Assembly (NCBI GenBank): GCA_907164885.2
Contig: OU015495.1
Span: 103,266,622 to 103,330,621 of the forward strand
DNA: 64,000 nucleotides
Direction: 5' to 3'
From: Dolomedes plantarius
Lineage: Eukaryota; Arthropoda; Arachnida; Araneae; Dolomedidae
The notes beneath the pieces are model-generated. The model did no database searches. It saw nothing but the letters and a program-made list of their open reading frames with translations, and was not told the DNA's origin. This document shows, in pieces, positions 11,765-24,302 of the stretch. The position numbers were made by a program, and so were the translations under genes. Each line of letters begins with the position of its first letter. Within the stretch, counting starts at the first letter, position 1.

Positions 11765-12000
11765 TGAAGTATTGATCAAATGCGTAAGAAAATAATACTT
11801 ATAAATGAATGAGTATTAATCAAGTGGATATGAAAACATGCACTCGCAATGAAGGAGAATGATCTAATGCGCTCGAAAATGTACCTTTAGAAATGAATGA
11901 GTATTGATGACATGTACTTGAGATTGTGTACTTATAAATGAAGGAGTATATTGATGAAAAGTGCACATTTTCAATTGTGTATGAAACTGAACACTTCCTA
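11765..12000. repeat. degenerate 45-bp minisatellite, about five units
   Basis: Units of about 45 bp begin GAATGAGTATTGATCAAATG and end near TACTTATAAAT. Successive units start near 11767, 11808, 11853, 11898 and 11943. Identity between units is only moderate, so this is an old array. Confidence 0.6.
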
Positions 12001-13761
12001 TGTACAAGTATTGCAAAATTTTGCTAATTTTTTTAACACTATTTCACAATATCTGCCAATATATTTGACCAGAATTTGATCTACATTATTGGGCTAGCAT
12101 AACAACATGAAACGATATTTGAAAATATTTCACAGTGTTGAACCACTAGCGAAAAGCCAATATTTTCTAAAATAAAACACAATAATTTGAAAATACTTCA
12201 AAGGAAAACCAGAATTAAAGTTACATTAGGAAACACGGGGAATACGTAGTATGAAAACAGACAATATCGTGAATCGATATTTTTCAAGTGATTCCTTTTA
12301 TTGTAAATATCTCCCAACAAGAATTAAAATTTCTTGAATATTGCCTCACTATTTAATTCCTCGGCTTCTGAAAGGAATATATCCCTAACAATGCTACCTA
12401 TTTTTTGATACATATCATTAAAAGTTATGAGCGATATAAAAGGATTGAAAGATACAGAATGGCAGAAAAGAAATTTTCATGTACACAGAACTATAATTCC
12501 TACAAATAATTCGTGAAACATAATGTAGGTAGTGTAATTTAAAACGACAAAGTATCTGTATTATTACATTAAAACATAAGGAAATTAACTGAAAGGAAGC
12601 CCCTTTGTTCAGAGCTTTTGAAAAAAAATCTTTGTTTCACTGAAAAGAAAAAATAACATGAGATTTTCATGAGAAACGTTGCAATTTTAATCATTTTAGC
12701 TCTACTGACGATACACAACATTAATCAGATTCAGCGTATGATTTTCTTTACGCCCACAAAAGTTTATCCTTTGCACAGGGGTCAGCTGCCGATTACATTG
12801 ATCGGCAACCAGAGTCTTTTGATTTTTGCTTCGTTTATGCGAACTTCATAATGATTGCTACATTTCACTCAGTTTTCTATAGGTTTTCCTTAAGTATTCC
12901 TGCATTTATTATTAAAATTATGGACATATGAAAGTATTCTGATAATTTTTCAATGACGTACATATCTGTGCATTAACTATAAACGCTGCTAAAATGCCAG
13001 TTACTTGTGTATATAGATATTTAATGGTTAGAAGGACTACTTGTAAATTTGATTAAAGTGATGATAATAATTAACTACAAAGTTGTACCACTCTAAGAAT
13101 ATGCTATGAGAGTACATCTAATTGTTTTAAATAAGTACCGGAAAAAAATGCGGAAACTGTCAAGTATGAATTTTTAAAATTATCTTTAAAGCTGCCTATA
13201 CATACAAATTAATCTAACATTGACTTAGGGCTGAAGCCTTCAGTAAAAGATTTCATTTGCAAACAAAGTTTTAGTTGTTAATTCTAAATTAATTCCTTGC
13301 AGGAGCAATCTCTTCTATTTTTTTATTAAGATATAATGGCCATTTTTAATTAAGATATAACGTAACTAGACAATTTCAACAAGGCACAGGGTCAAAAATA
13401 TGATATAAAATTAATTTTTAAAATTAAACTTCAATGGAAGCCCCAAAACAGCAATGAATATAAACTTCATACATGCGTTCAAAATTTAGCAACGTGATCT
13501 AGTCATCAGACTTCTTTTGGAGCTGTGGGTGTAGTGTGGAGTGTAGCAAAGATTTCACGCTCTACAAATCTTTCAAAACCGTTTCTCAAAACTGTTATTT
13601 TATTTTACGGACACCTAGAATTTTTCTAAAAATAGATGTTGGGGTAGCATGATTTCTGTAATAAAAATATTCGGTTTATGTATTTTCAACTATTTAGGAT
13701 GAATTTATTGGGCTCCATTTACTCATTTACAGAAATGCATGACTTTAAAAAACGTTAGTTA
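12001..13761. other. AT-rich spacer, nothing recognised
   Basis: Only a 60-codon chance frame at 12669. No repeat ends or coding signal found. Confidence 0.45.
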
Positions 13762-14448
13762 TCTATATATATAAAACAGTTCCGTAACTGACTCATTCAT
13801 TCACTGACTGACTGACTGACATACAACGCACAGACCAAACCGCTGGACCTAAAGGGCTGAAATTTTGCATGGCGATTCTTCTAATAGTGTAGGGGTGCAC
13901 TAGGAAATATTTTTCAAAAATTCTTCTTAGATTTTTTTAAATTAAATTTTAAGCTGTGTTTTAAACTTTTTTTACGTTTGCATTAAAATAATACATTGAG
14001 GGTTATAAAATTTATATCACGAGAAAGATCATAAAAATACCTTCAAAATGAAATTTTTTCGAATTTTTACCTCCATTCCCTGATTTTTGGTGAATTTTAA
14101 AGATAATTTTTAGAATTTAATTTATTAAATGCTGATCACGTGATTTCTTTTTCTGGTACTTTCAATAAATTTATCGTCACGTGCGTAACAACTAAATAGA
14201 CAAAAAAAATATTTTTTTCTCTTTCTAATGCAGCAGACGATTGGCTATTATCAAAAAAAAATGCATATCCCTTACGATTTTTTATAAAGATATATATATA
14301 TAGATAGATATATATTTTACATCAATTGTATACATTGATCATCGCATTTATTATAAATATAATATCTATTTTTTGGCATAAATTGCATACGTTGACCGTT
14401 GTATTTACTTTGAATGTACTCCGTAGCGAAGCGCGGGTTGTCAGCTAG
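13762..14448 (+). mobile_element. non-autonomous Helitron, 687 bp
   Basis: The 5' end is TCTATATATATAAAACAG and the 3' end is CTAG. The element lies between A and T (A at 13761, T at 14449), as Helitrons do. A GC-rich hairpin (CCGTAGCGAAGCGCGGG, 14421-14437) sits 11 bp before CTAG. No Rep or helicase is encoded. Copies of the same family occur at 16769, 22147 and 29120. Confidence 0.85.
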
Positions 14449-15863
14449 TTGCCTATAAATGACTAACTTTCAAAAAGAAGAATAAAATTTAAATCTATGT
14501 TTAGATATGGCTCAATTAAGACCAGATAAGAAGAATCGGTCTTGTATTAGATGAAACTGGGAGAAGAACGTTAAGAAGTATATTGAAATACGACACTAAA
14601 TTCTCTTTAATATACTGCAAATGCTCTCCGCACCTCTTAATAAATGCTAAAAAATAATCAATATCAGGACTACGACAAAACTGTTTTATTAATGTTGAAT
14701 AATTTCCCTGAAATGGATTAATATTTACAACAATAATGAATGCAATTCAAAATTTAATAAAGAGATACGATATTTGTTATTTGGTATTGTGTAATATCAT
14801 TTTAATACCGGACAAACTAAATGTTTTTAATCTTTAAGATAATTAGGATAAAGGAAAATCATGTTGGTTGAAATGTTTCAACTGAACATTGCTTTAATTG
14901 AAAGCTACCTGTTACTATACCTGAATGAGTTTCAGGAAAATCCTACATTTATCATTTAAACTATGAATTCAGATCCCCATTATAAGAACACATATTTAAA
15001 AAAATTAAAATGCGTACTTCATTCCAAAATTTCAGTCTTTGCCGGTGACTTGCGTATATATTTAATTAAAACTGCCTGTCAACAATGTTAAAATTCTTAT
15101 TTCAAATGAGATATTTAAGGATTTCTTCCCTTGCAAGAAACATTTAAGACCCAATGTTCAAATTATGTCTTAACAAGCGCTTACACAAAGGAAAAGTATA
15201 ACAATCTTCTAAAAAGTATATTATTACTTCTTCCTTCAATGCACAAAAGAAAATTCAACGCAGTTTCATGTAACCGTTAGGATTTACAAACGGAATATCT
15301 CTACAGCCGTCTAATTACGACAATGTTCCAATTCTTAGACATTCAGCTAATTTGAGTCTTCAGTGAATAATTCTTCTTCTTTCATCTACGCTCGCACCCA
15401 AAATCTCCCCAGATTACACGCATAATCTTCACCTCATCCCCTCAGTGCTCCCGTGCGTAATGTGCGTGCGAGGATGACAACTTCCCTTCGATCCTTCTCA
15501 TCTACTGCTTTTAATCAAGGACAAAGAGCTGCTAAATGGCTGCAACTGAAATGCCCTCAGAACTGACTGATGATGCTGAGTGGAGAATCTGATGTCATTA
15601 TGGTAAGCACGGTGTCAAATGCCTTAAGTATGCGATTTTAGAGAAAGTACACGCCTTTCAAATATAACTCAGATCATCAATACAACCTTTGAGGGGACAG
15701 TAAACATCGAAATTGTTTTTTTTAAAGCACTGGGAGTTCGGTGAGAAAACACTTGTCACATATTTACTGTTAACTACGAAAATACAAATATAATTATTCT
15801 CGTGTTAAAAGCAAATTATTCTTCGTTTTTAAAGATTCAATAGAAATACTGTTCCTGAGTAAA
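14449..15863. other. spacer, nothing recognised
   Basis: Mostly AT-rich. The part at about 15300-15620 is less AT-rich but shows no open frame or family match. Confidence 0.4.
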
Positions 15864-16174
15864 ATACCTGAAAGGCAATGATTGTCTGAATGATAAAATT
15901 GGGCACACCCTAAGCTACAATTAAGAGTGATACGTTAAATAATTTTGGAAAAATTATTTTATAATCAAAAATGAAACACGAAAAAGAATCATACTGCTTG
16001 TACCTCACTTCAACTCGCATACCTGAAAGGCAATGATTTTCTGAAAGGATAAAATAGGGCACACCCTAACCTACAATTATGAGGGATACGTTAAATAATT
16101 TTGGAAAAATTATTTTATGATCAAAAATGAAACACGAAAAAAAAACATACTGCTTGTAACTCACTTCAGCTCGC
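15864..16174. repeat. two-copy 155-bp tandem duplication
   Basis: Units 15864-16018 and 16019-16174 both start ATACCTGAAAGGCAATGATT and end in ACTCGC or GCTCGC. They differ at scattered bases, so the duplication is moderately old. Confidence 0.85.
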
Positions 16175-16768
16175 TTGTTTCCATAATTATATTCCGGAAA
16201 TGTTATAAAGTTAAATTTTCAAACCATTCATTCCTATAATTTGAGTTCACATATAATATGTTGAGTAGTAAGATAACATATTTTGAAAATGCATCATCCG
16301 CTACTAGACGACAAATTCATGACCTTAACCACATTTTAACGAAGAGGTCAATATGACAATAAAAAGATTTCCGTCAAAGGTTGGAACTCTATTTACGTGC
16401 TACCAGAGGAGTGTTATTTCTAATAATGTACAAATAGCGAGACTTGAGAAAAATAATTACAAGCCTGCATTTAGAACTATTTGGATTAAACATGAATGTC
16501 CAAATGGATAAAGAGCGGAGTTTCTGAACAAATTTAGGATTCTATCCACAGAAGAAGGAAGAGAAACGGTAAATAAAATGTTAAAATATTTTCCAAATTA
16601 AGCAATTTCAATGAAAATTTTAATACAAGGGTGTTAGTACATTTGTCTCTAAACAAAGAAAAAATTGCAAAAACCAGTCATGGTAAAAAGATTTATATGT
16701 CTTATAGTATAGGTAAACAACGAAACAATTAGCCGAAGGTTTATAGAGCAGCGATTTTATACTAAAGA
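16175..16768. other. spacer, nothing recognised
   Basis: AT-rich DNA without a supported feature. Confidence 0.4.
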
Positions 16769-17500
16769 CTAGCTGAATACCCGTGCTTCGCTACGGAGTA
16801 CATTCAAGTTAAATACAACGGTCAATGTATGCAGTTAATGCCAAAAATATATATATATATATTTACAAAAATCGTAACGAATATTTTCATAGACAAAATA
16901 ATGTAGAAGAAAAGATTGAAATGAAATGTAATAGAACATACTAAAGAATATAGTACAATTAATATAGTACAGTTTGAGGAACATTTTTTTTACTGTATTT
17001 TAATATTTTTTTAGATAATGTCCAATCGTCTGTCGCATTAGAAAAAAAGAAAAATATTTTTTTTTTGTCAATTTATTTCGCTGTTATGCACGTGACGCAA
17101 AATTAATTTAAAGTATCACAAAAAGAAAAGATAACACGTGATCAGCATTTAATAAATTAAATTCCAAAAATTAATCTTTAAAAATTCCCCAAAAATCAGA
17201 AAATGGTGGTAAAGCTTCGAAAAAGATTTCATTTTAAAGGAATTTTTATGATCTTTCTTGTGATATGAATTTTATAACCCTCAGATGATTATTTTAAATG
17301 CAAACTTTAAAGAAGTTACAAAAACAGCTTAAAAATTTTATTTAAAAAATCTAAGTGGAATTTTTCAAAACTCTTTCTTAGTGCACCCCTACACTATAAG
17401 AAGAATCGCCATGCAAAATTTCAACCCTTTAGGTCCAGCGGTTTGGTCTGTGCGTTATCTGACAGTCAATCAGTCAGTTACGGAACTTCTATAAATATAT
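16769..17500 (-). mobile_element. non-autonomous Helitron, minus strand
   Basis: Read on the minus strand it ends in GCGAAGCACGGGTATTCAGCTAG, with the Helitron hairpin and CTAG terminus, and the flanking base is A on the plus strand as expected. The interior matches the copies at 13762 and 22147, including the block around GTGCACCCCTACACTA. The 5' terminus near 17490-17500 is eroded and no longer reads TCTATATA. Confidence 0.8.
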
Positions 17501-17869
17501 AAATTGTGAGTTCAAAGCACTGAGAATGTATCAGTCAATAACACCTTTTGATGAAGTCACGTTTCTTTCAAATTCTTTCGGCTTGATTAATTGATGCCAG
17601 GGAAGCAAATGATTAAAAAAAATATTTTCCAAATAAAATCGCTTGCACTAAAATATCCAAATTATTTGAAAGTAAAAGATATATAAATAAATAAGTCCAA
17701 AGTAGCTTTTTCGGATATGGAGCCAGCCCAACAGAGTGACCCCACGTCGAGTACCCTCAGTTATACCTGCAGGGTATTTCTGTTTTTAAGACAAGCACCC
17801 TGTTCAGTTTGAAGTAAAGTATTGTTGTGAACTAACTAAGAGTTTGGGTTGGCAGCTTTAAGGTCATAA

Positions 17870-18012
17870 TTTCAGCTGCACGAGGGATAATTAGATCAGG
17901 ACCTACTGCGTAAACCGATTCTGAACGTTTACAAAGATCCATGCCAATAGTGGGACTCGAACCTACAGATTTTGGTATCGAAAACCAGTGCATTAGCCAT
18001 TCGTCCAACGCC
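17870..18012 (-). mobile_element. tRNA-derived SINE (family A), minus strand
   Basis: On the minus strand the head contains an A-box-like TGGCTAATGCACTGG and a textbook B box GGTTCGAGTCC. Then come ACTATTGGCATGG and a body with TTTGTAAACGTTCAGAATCG. It is the best-preserved copy of a family also seen at 1, 490, 48430 and 63425. The DNA at 17695-17869 may be its 3' tail, but I cannot fix the boundary. Confidence 0.75.
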
Positions 18013-18293
18013 CATTAGAAGTTTGGGGCTTAAAGTTAATAAACAAGTGCATCTCCAACAGTGATTTGTAATTAAACTTCCCTTTTAGTAACTCAGGGAT
18101 GGAAACGTTAAGGAAACAGTTTCCTTGACTTTCAGTTGCTCTTTTCTCAAACTACATACGATAATTTCTAGTTAAGGCAGTAGATATTATAGTAGGACTT
18201 TGTGATAACAAATGAACAAAGCTTAACCTTTTTCTTACAGGTTCGGATAGCATATATCCCAATAATACGAGCCCAACAATGAATATATATATA
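18013..18293. other. spacer ending in TA microsatellite
   Basis: No gene. A short TA run precedes the Tc1 element that follows. Confidence 0.4.
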
Positions 18294-18295
18294 TA

Positions 18296-19571
18296 CAGGT
18301 GGTTATCGAAATAATTGAAACACCTATCAATATTAGTGTTGTTTATGAATGTCCTTCGTATTCCTTAAAAAACAAGCCTGGCCACCAGTATTTTTTTATA
18401 TAATATAGTGTATGTATTATTCTACTGTCAGGTAGCAGTAATGAAGCTAAGGGCATCGTGCTTTTGGGGGAAACAGCGTAAAATGTCATACCTTGCAGAC
18501 ATTGTAAAAAGGGCAAATTGTTGGAGCGCGTTTAAATTGGAGTATCCCTTACTGCAACCCTCAGGCTAATGGGTGTTTTTCGAGCTATGGTATCGAAAGT
18601 CATGATAGCATACAGAGTGCACGGAAAAAAAATCCTTTGCCAAACAGAATACTGGACGAAAAGGAAGAGCTGAGTGAAGCGGATTGTGACACGAAGAAAG
18701 AAAACAACTGCAACCAATATGACCGAAGAGCTCAATCGGCATCTGCATGTTCTGGTATCAACCATTAAAGGTAGAAGGGAACTTCACAAACAAAGCATTT
18801 ACGGAAGAGTAGCTATTCCCAAACAACTTGTAGTAGATGCCAATACAAAATATTGTCCAAAATGGTACCACGAGCGTAAATCCTGGTCGAGTAATATGTC
18901 GAAAAACGGCATTAATCCGACGAATCATTGTTCACATTGTTCTTCGCAACAGGACGTGCGTATGTCTGGAGAACACCTGCACAAGCGTAAGATTCTGGCT
19001 GTCTCATCCCAACTGTCAATCATGGAGGTAGATCTGTCAGGGTTTGGGATGGCATCTCATGGTTTTCTTCAGGCCCTATTGTATCCCTAAAAGGGAAATT
19101 GAATGGGAAGGACTAAGTCGAAATTTTAGCTCACTGGTCCATCCTATGGTGCAAACATTGTTTCTTGCAGGGGATGGCGTTCTCCGGTATGATAATCCCC
19201 CTATACATACAGATAAATCTATCAAGTATTGGTTTGAAGAGCATGAAATAGAAGTCAAATACCTTATTTTACCCTGTACAATCCCCCAGACTATAAATCA
19301 TCCAACCACTGTGATCTGTATAAGCGGACAGATAAATTGTATCGATATCCAACACAGCATCTCTACAGGAACTTTCATGATTTTCTCCTGAAGAATGGTA
19401 TTACTCTTAACCACTATTCATGGTAATATACTCTTAACCACTATTCATGACTTTTATAATCCAATTCCAAGGTGAATCAAGTGGTATTACATGAAAAAGG
19501 TGATCCTGCCCCGTATTAATAAAGGTTTTCATGATGTTTCTTAGTGTTTCCATTATTTTCATAACCACCTG
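18296..19571 (+). mobile_element. Tc1-like transposon, inactive, 1276 bp
   Basis: Terminal inverted repeats of about 28 bp start CAGGTGGTTATCGAAATAAT on the left and CAGGTGGTTATGAAAATAAT on the right, between TA targets at 18294-18295 and 19572-19573. The right side abuts a long TA microsatellite. It encodes a broken transposase. Confidence 0.9.
18500..19395 (+). pseudogene. Tc1-like transposase pseudogene
   Basis: Pieces in different frames read as a Tc1 transposase: an N-terminal helix-turn-helix region near 18520-18760, a middle region near 18830-19030, and a DDE segment at about 19180-19270 reading YDNPPIHTDKSIKYWFEEH. That corresponds to the Asp-bearing strand and helix before the SPDLN motif. 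The third catalytic region is frameshifted and unrecognisable. Multiple shifts and stops show it is dead. Confidence 0.8.
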
Positions 19572-19573
<2 letters not shown>

Positions 19574-19639
<66 letters not shown>

Positions 19640-19640
19640 C
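19574..19640. repeat. TA dinucleotide microsatellite
   Basis: An almost uninterrupted TA run of about 60 bp next to the right end of the Tc1 element, consistent with TA being its target. Confidence 0.9.
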
Positions 19641-19643
19641 AGG

Positions 19644-19680
19644 TGACCATTAAGGGGACCAATAATCCCCTTAATGGTCA
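19644..19680. repeat. perfect 15-bp inverted repeat (hairpin)
   Basis: TGACCATTAAGGGGA (19644-19658) and its exact reverse complement (19666-19680) flank a 7-bp loop. It is preceded by TACAGG. It could be a minimal or collapsed transposon end pair, but no function is shown. Confidence 0.8.
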
Positions 19681-22055
19681 TTCTTACAAAGGGGGTATGA
19701 AATTTCCCGTTCTAAAGAGGGAATCGGAAAAATAGTCCCGTACGCTAAAGGTTAAAATAAACTTTTTGTTCTTAAATCTGGTTCCTAGAGTTCAAAGTAT
19801 TTACATCTTAAATTATCAGATCTTATTTAAATTAAATCTTATTTAAATTAAATCTTATTTACTTTTACATAAATGTTCAGCAGTTTAGCTGTTGTTTCCT
19901 GATTGCGAATGCATTTCATACTTTATGTGAGCTTTTCTAATTGTAACGCAACTGTATTTTTTTTTCAATTCATTTTGTCTCTGCCCGTAGTATGTTGAAA
20001 TCCTACCCATTTTATCGGAGTTATGGACTTCTGAATTATTCCCCAGTTGTTTTGTAACTTATTTGACGAGCCTAGATTTCGGTAAACTCCAAAGGATAAT
20101 ATTCTTGTGCATTAAGATAATTTTGATAATAATGTCTACCCCCTCTTCCCCCTGCAGAGGGACAATGGTTATTCGACAATAATACTTGCTATTAATATAC
20201 ATAAACTTTTTATGGAGGAAAAAAACTAAGTCAAAACGTAAATTTTATATAAAATGTGTTTTAACTCACTGATAACCGTTTAGTTTTAGCTTTCAAGCAT
20301 ATTTATTTATTTATTTATTTATTTTCTTTACATTTCTCTATTCTTTACTTACATTGAATGTCATTTTTGAAGTAATGATACCACTTGGGAAATTTTAGCA
20401 ACTTCTTTATAGTTGTGAACTATTAAATAAGAAACAAATGAGAAATTTCCATCTTCATTGAAGTTGTCTTTCTTTTCGCTCGAAAGATGGCGCTACGTTA
20501 TCACCCATTTATTAACATTAATTGGATTTTGAAGAGAGCTTATTTTTTTCTTCTTGTAACTTTGAGACTTCTATCAAATTCTTATTCTCATATCTCTTTC
20601 AGAAAAAACAAGTATTTCTCATGCTAAAGAGTTACTGAATTTTTCAATCTTTAAAAAAATAATAATAATCGGCTTCACATTAATTTGAAAAAATATCTTA
20701 ATCCATCTTAAAATATGGTACTCAAATAAGAGTTGGAGGGTAAGATTAAGAGAGTTTCTAACATCATAATCTTTCTTTTGATATCTATACTTTGCTTGTA
20801 AAGAAATCATGATCGGTAAGATTTTCACTGCATGAATTATAGCGATGAGTTTGTTTGAAATATATGAGCGTATGAAATAATTATATCAGAGCATATATTT
20901 TTCAATTTAAAATTACCTTTAATATTTTTTATCAGTATTAATTATTTTTAGTTTAAAATTATTAATTATAAGTTATCGACTAATTTGAGTAAGAAAACAA
21001 GTTTTCATTTTAAGACATTTTTTTAAATCACTGAGCAATTCTCCCCTTATGTAAAATTTGAATAAAAACAATCAATCAAATTGCAATAGTACAAGCATTG
21101 TCTTTCAGTCTCCTAACTATGTTTGTATTCCTGAATGCTGTTTTTGTTGGTTAATCTTTCAAAATTGACTTATTTTAGGTGTAAAAAAAAAAAAAAAATA
21201 CTGAGGAAAATTCCTGAACGCAAGTGTGTGCAAAAATATTTTTTCATCAACCAGGTGCTTATCAAAATTTTTTTTCAGAAGTGCATAAAACATATAAAAG
21301 CATAATGGAGTGATAAATATATATATATATAATTTAGAATTCCCTCTAAATTCCCATTAATACTACTTTATCATCCCGCGTCATTTTAACTTTAACCACA
21401 TTTCCCTGCCAAATTGTCGGATGGGTTCCTCATGAAGCCAAAGGTGACGGTTAGGCTAAAATAAACCTAACAACAAATTTAATTAAAAATATCTTTTTAT
21501 TTCCGATGAAAAACCTCTTTGTGTTTGTCTGGATGTAATAGTCTGTAATACGAACTTAGCAAAATCGGGCAATAGCAGATCTGGCACGTCTTTCTCTTAC
21601 TAAAATTTCCTCTTTAAGCAATTTTCACTTGACAAACCTGCTTTTCCTCAAAGTATCATTTGTTGCTCAAATCTGCCAGAATTCACATTTAACCTTCTCT
21701 TCTCAAAGGCTCTGGAAATAAATCTAGCTAAAAATGCGACATAAAAGAAATCTAAACATCATAAGTGGACATCACTTCATGACTTTCTGGGGAATTAAAT
21801 CACAGGAAACCGTTGCTTTTTTTATATGTCATGTGGCCTAAAGTTTGAAGGATGGAAGCTTTTTTATTTCTGACTGAAAGAATTGTTTTTCACCACTGAT
21901 TTGAAAGGTAAATTCCACCCTTTATAAACCTTGATACATCCCCTTATTATTTTGTGGCCGCCCTATTGAATCCTCGTCATTCTTTTAATTTCTTTTTCTC
22001 CACATTTATTTTTGATCTCTTAAGTACGAATTCTTTTTTTTTATTTCTATAGAAC
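19681..22055. other. AT-rich spacer, nothing recognised
   Basis: A TTTA microsatellite lies at about 20299-20325 and poly-A at 21183-21198. Short chance frames only. No transposon ends found. Confidence 0.45.
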
Positions 22056-22145
22056 ACCTCTTATGATGTGTTATGTTAAGACATAAGACGTCATAAGACA
22101 TCATAACACATAACACCTCTTATGATGTGTTATGTCTTATCATGT
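22056..22145. repeat. cluster of imperfect palindromes beside a Helitron end
   Basis: CTTATGATGTGTTATG occurs twice as a direct repeat (about 22060 and 22108), separated by inverted versions (GACATCATAACACATAAC) around a central GACGTC. The cluster stops 1-2 bases before the CTAG end of the Helitron at 22147. Confidence 0.65.
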
Positions 22146-22146
22146 A

Positions 22147-22223
22147 CTAGCCGAATACCCGCACTTCGCTACCGAGTACATTCAAATTAAATACAATGGT
22201 CAATGTATGCAATTAATGCCAAA

Positions 22224-22254
<31 letters not shown>

Positions 22255-22902
22255 ATAAATACGACGATCAATGTATACAATTGGTGTAATATATAAAAAA
22301 ATCGTAAGGGATATTTTTAAAGACAAAATAATGTAAATGAAAATATTCATATTAAATCTAATAGGACATACTAAAGAATATAGTACAGTTAATATAGTAC
22401 AGTTTGAGGAACATCTTTTAATGTATTTTAATATTTTTTGGATAATATCCAATTGTCTGCCGCCGTAGAAAGAGAAAAAAAATATTTCTTTGTCTATTTC
22501 GTTGTTATCACGGGACAATAAATTTATTTAAAGTACCAGAAAAAGAAATCACGTGATCAGCATTTAATAAATTAAATTCTAAAAATTCTAAAATCAGAAA
22601 AGGGAGGTAAAGATTCGAAAAAGATTTCATTTTAAAGAAATTTTTATGATCTTTCTCGTGATATAAATTTAATAATCCCCAAATTATTATTTTAAATGCA
22701 AACTTAAAAAAAGTCCCTAAAACAGCTTAAAAATTTGATTTAAAAATCTAAGAAGAATTTTTAAAAAATCTTTCTTAGTGCACCCCTACACTATAAGAAG
22801 AATCGCCATGCAAAATTTCAGCCCTCTAGGTCCAGCGATTTGCTCTGTGCGTTGTATGTCAGTGAGTCAGTCAGTTACGGAACTGTTATATATATATATA
22901 GA
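22147..22902 (-). mobile_element. non-autonomous Helitron, minus strand, 756 bp
   Basis: On the minus strand the 5' end is TCTATATATATATAACAGTT and the 3' end is ...TATTCGGCTAG. Flanking bases are A (22146) and T (22903) on the plus strand, the Helitron A/T target. The GC hairpin (near GTAGCGAAGTGCGGG) precedes CTAG. A TA run at 22223-22252 lies where the related copy at 29120 carries a nested transposon. Confidence 0.85.
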
Positions 22903-24095
22903 TTATGTTATGCATGTTGTACTTCTATAGGCCGTACAACATGCGTAGCAGGTTCTACGACCTGTTCATACTGAATACGGAGTGTTACGTAGTGCCAGCG
23001 TTAAAAAATATTAACCAATCACAGAGCTCAATTCATTGACCACGTGACATGTCAAACCAATCACAGGTCATGGCAACAATCCCGGAACCAACGTAGTAAC
23101 GTAACGCAACGCTCCAGAGGAAATGTGAATAGGCCATTAGAGTCTGCACGCAAATATATTTATGAATTATCGCAGAGGAAAGAAATGGGGGAAAATATTA
23201 TGTATCACAAAATCACTACGTTAATAAACTATCAATATTCCTGTAAAACATCAATGTAGTTAGTGAACGAGGGAAAAGTAATAAACAATATGAATTTGTG
23301 GGAAACAACATCCCACTGAAATTAATTCGAATTAATTTCTAATTTACAATTCTTCAAATACTAATATTGTAGGTATAGGAAGGCATAATATTTCAGAAAA
23401 AATTTTCACCAAGCTGAAGAATGCTCATCTCAATCACACAGCTATAATACTTTTTAATTCGGGAAATAATTATAAAATAACTTGGGTAATTAACCTCCAA
23501 ACTATTTTATAAAGAGCCATTTTTTCACTTGTGAATACGTCTGAGACATAGCCATCGATTCACATCTTATCTGAGCTCGTTTAAAAACCACTGATGGACT
23601 ACTATGAACCCACATTTATTCATCGTGTCCTTTATTTGTCCTCTATATGAACGATCCCTAAACAGAACAAAACCCATCTAACATTTATCTGCCTTGAAGG
23701 ATCAAATTCGTATATATTATCATGTCAGGCTTGCATTTAAAGGATAAAAAATATCCATACGTAATATGCTATACTCAGAATCAGGATGCCATTGCTTCAT
23801 CGAAAGACAAAGAGAGGATTTCACGTCAAAGACGAGCATTTGCATAATTGAGTCGAAAAGAGGAGATTTAAACAATGTGCTTTAACTGTACTCTGTGCCC
23901 TAAGTCTAGGCTGCGTTAGACGCAAAATAAAAATCACCATACACTTGATGCTCACTTCTGTGGAATCGTTTCCAACATGTTGTTTTCTCTACGTAATAAA
24001 TCATGATTTAGCGAAAGATTTTCGTTCAGTGAGGTGCGTAGCACAAAAAAGAAAAAAATGTCAAGTATTGATTATCCATTATTTCTATCATCCAT

Positions 24096-24097
<2 letters not shown>
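22903..24097. other. spacer with possible regulatory motifs at 23010-23120
   Basis: Two CCAAT-type motifs (AACCAATCACA near 23013 and 23055) flank an E-box (CCACGTGAC near 23040). A cluster of ACGTA and AACG words follows. No gene start can be tied to it. The rest is AT-rich with no feature. Confidence 0.35.
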
Positions 24098-24180
<83 letters not shown>

Positions 24181-24195
24181 TTGTGTGTGTGTATG

Positions 24196-24269
<74 letters not shown>

Positions 24270-24302
24270 TGTGTGTGTGTGTGTGTGTACAGAGAGAGAG
24301 AG
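24098..24302. repeat. compound TA/GT/TA/GT/GA microsatellite, about 200 bp
   Basis: Runs of TA (24098-24160), GT (24161-24190), TA (24200-24266), GT (24267-24288) and GA (24291-24302). All frames through it encode Tyr-Ile or Cys-Val runs that are artefacts. Confidence 0.95.

Noticed and set aside
11765..12000. CRISPR-like array
   Set aside because: Units are degenerate and directly adjacent with no unique spacers, in a eukaryotic context; it is a minisatellite.
18674..19090. 138-residue frame as an intact gene
   Set aside because: It is one frame of the broken Tc1 transposase between clear inverted repeats.
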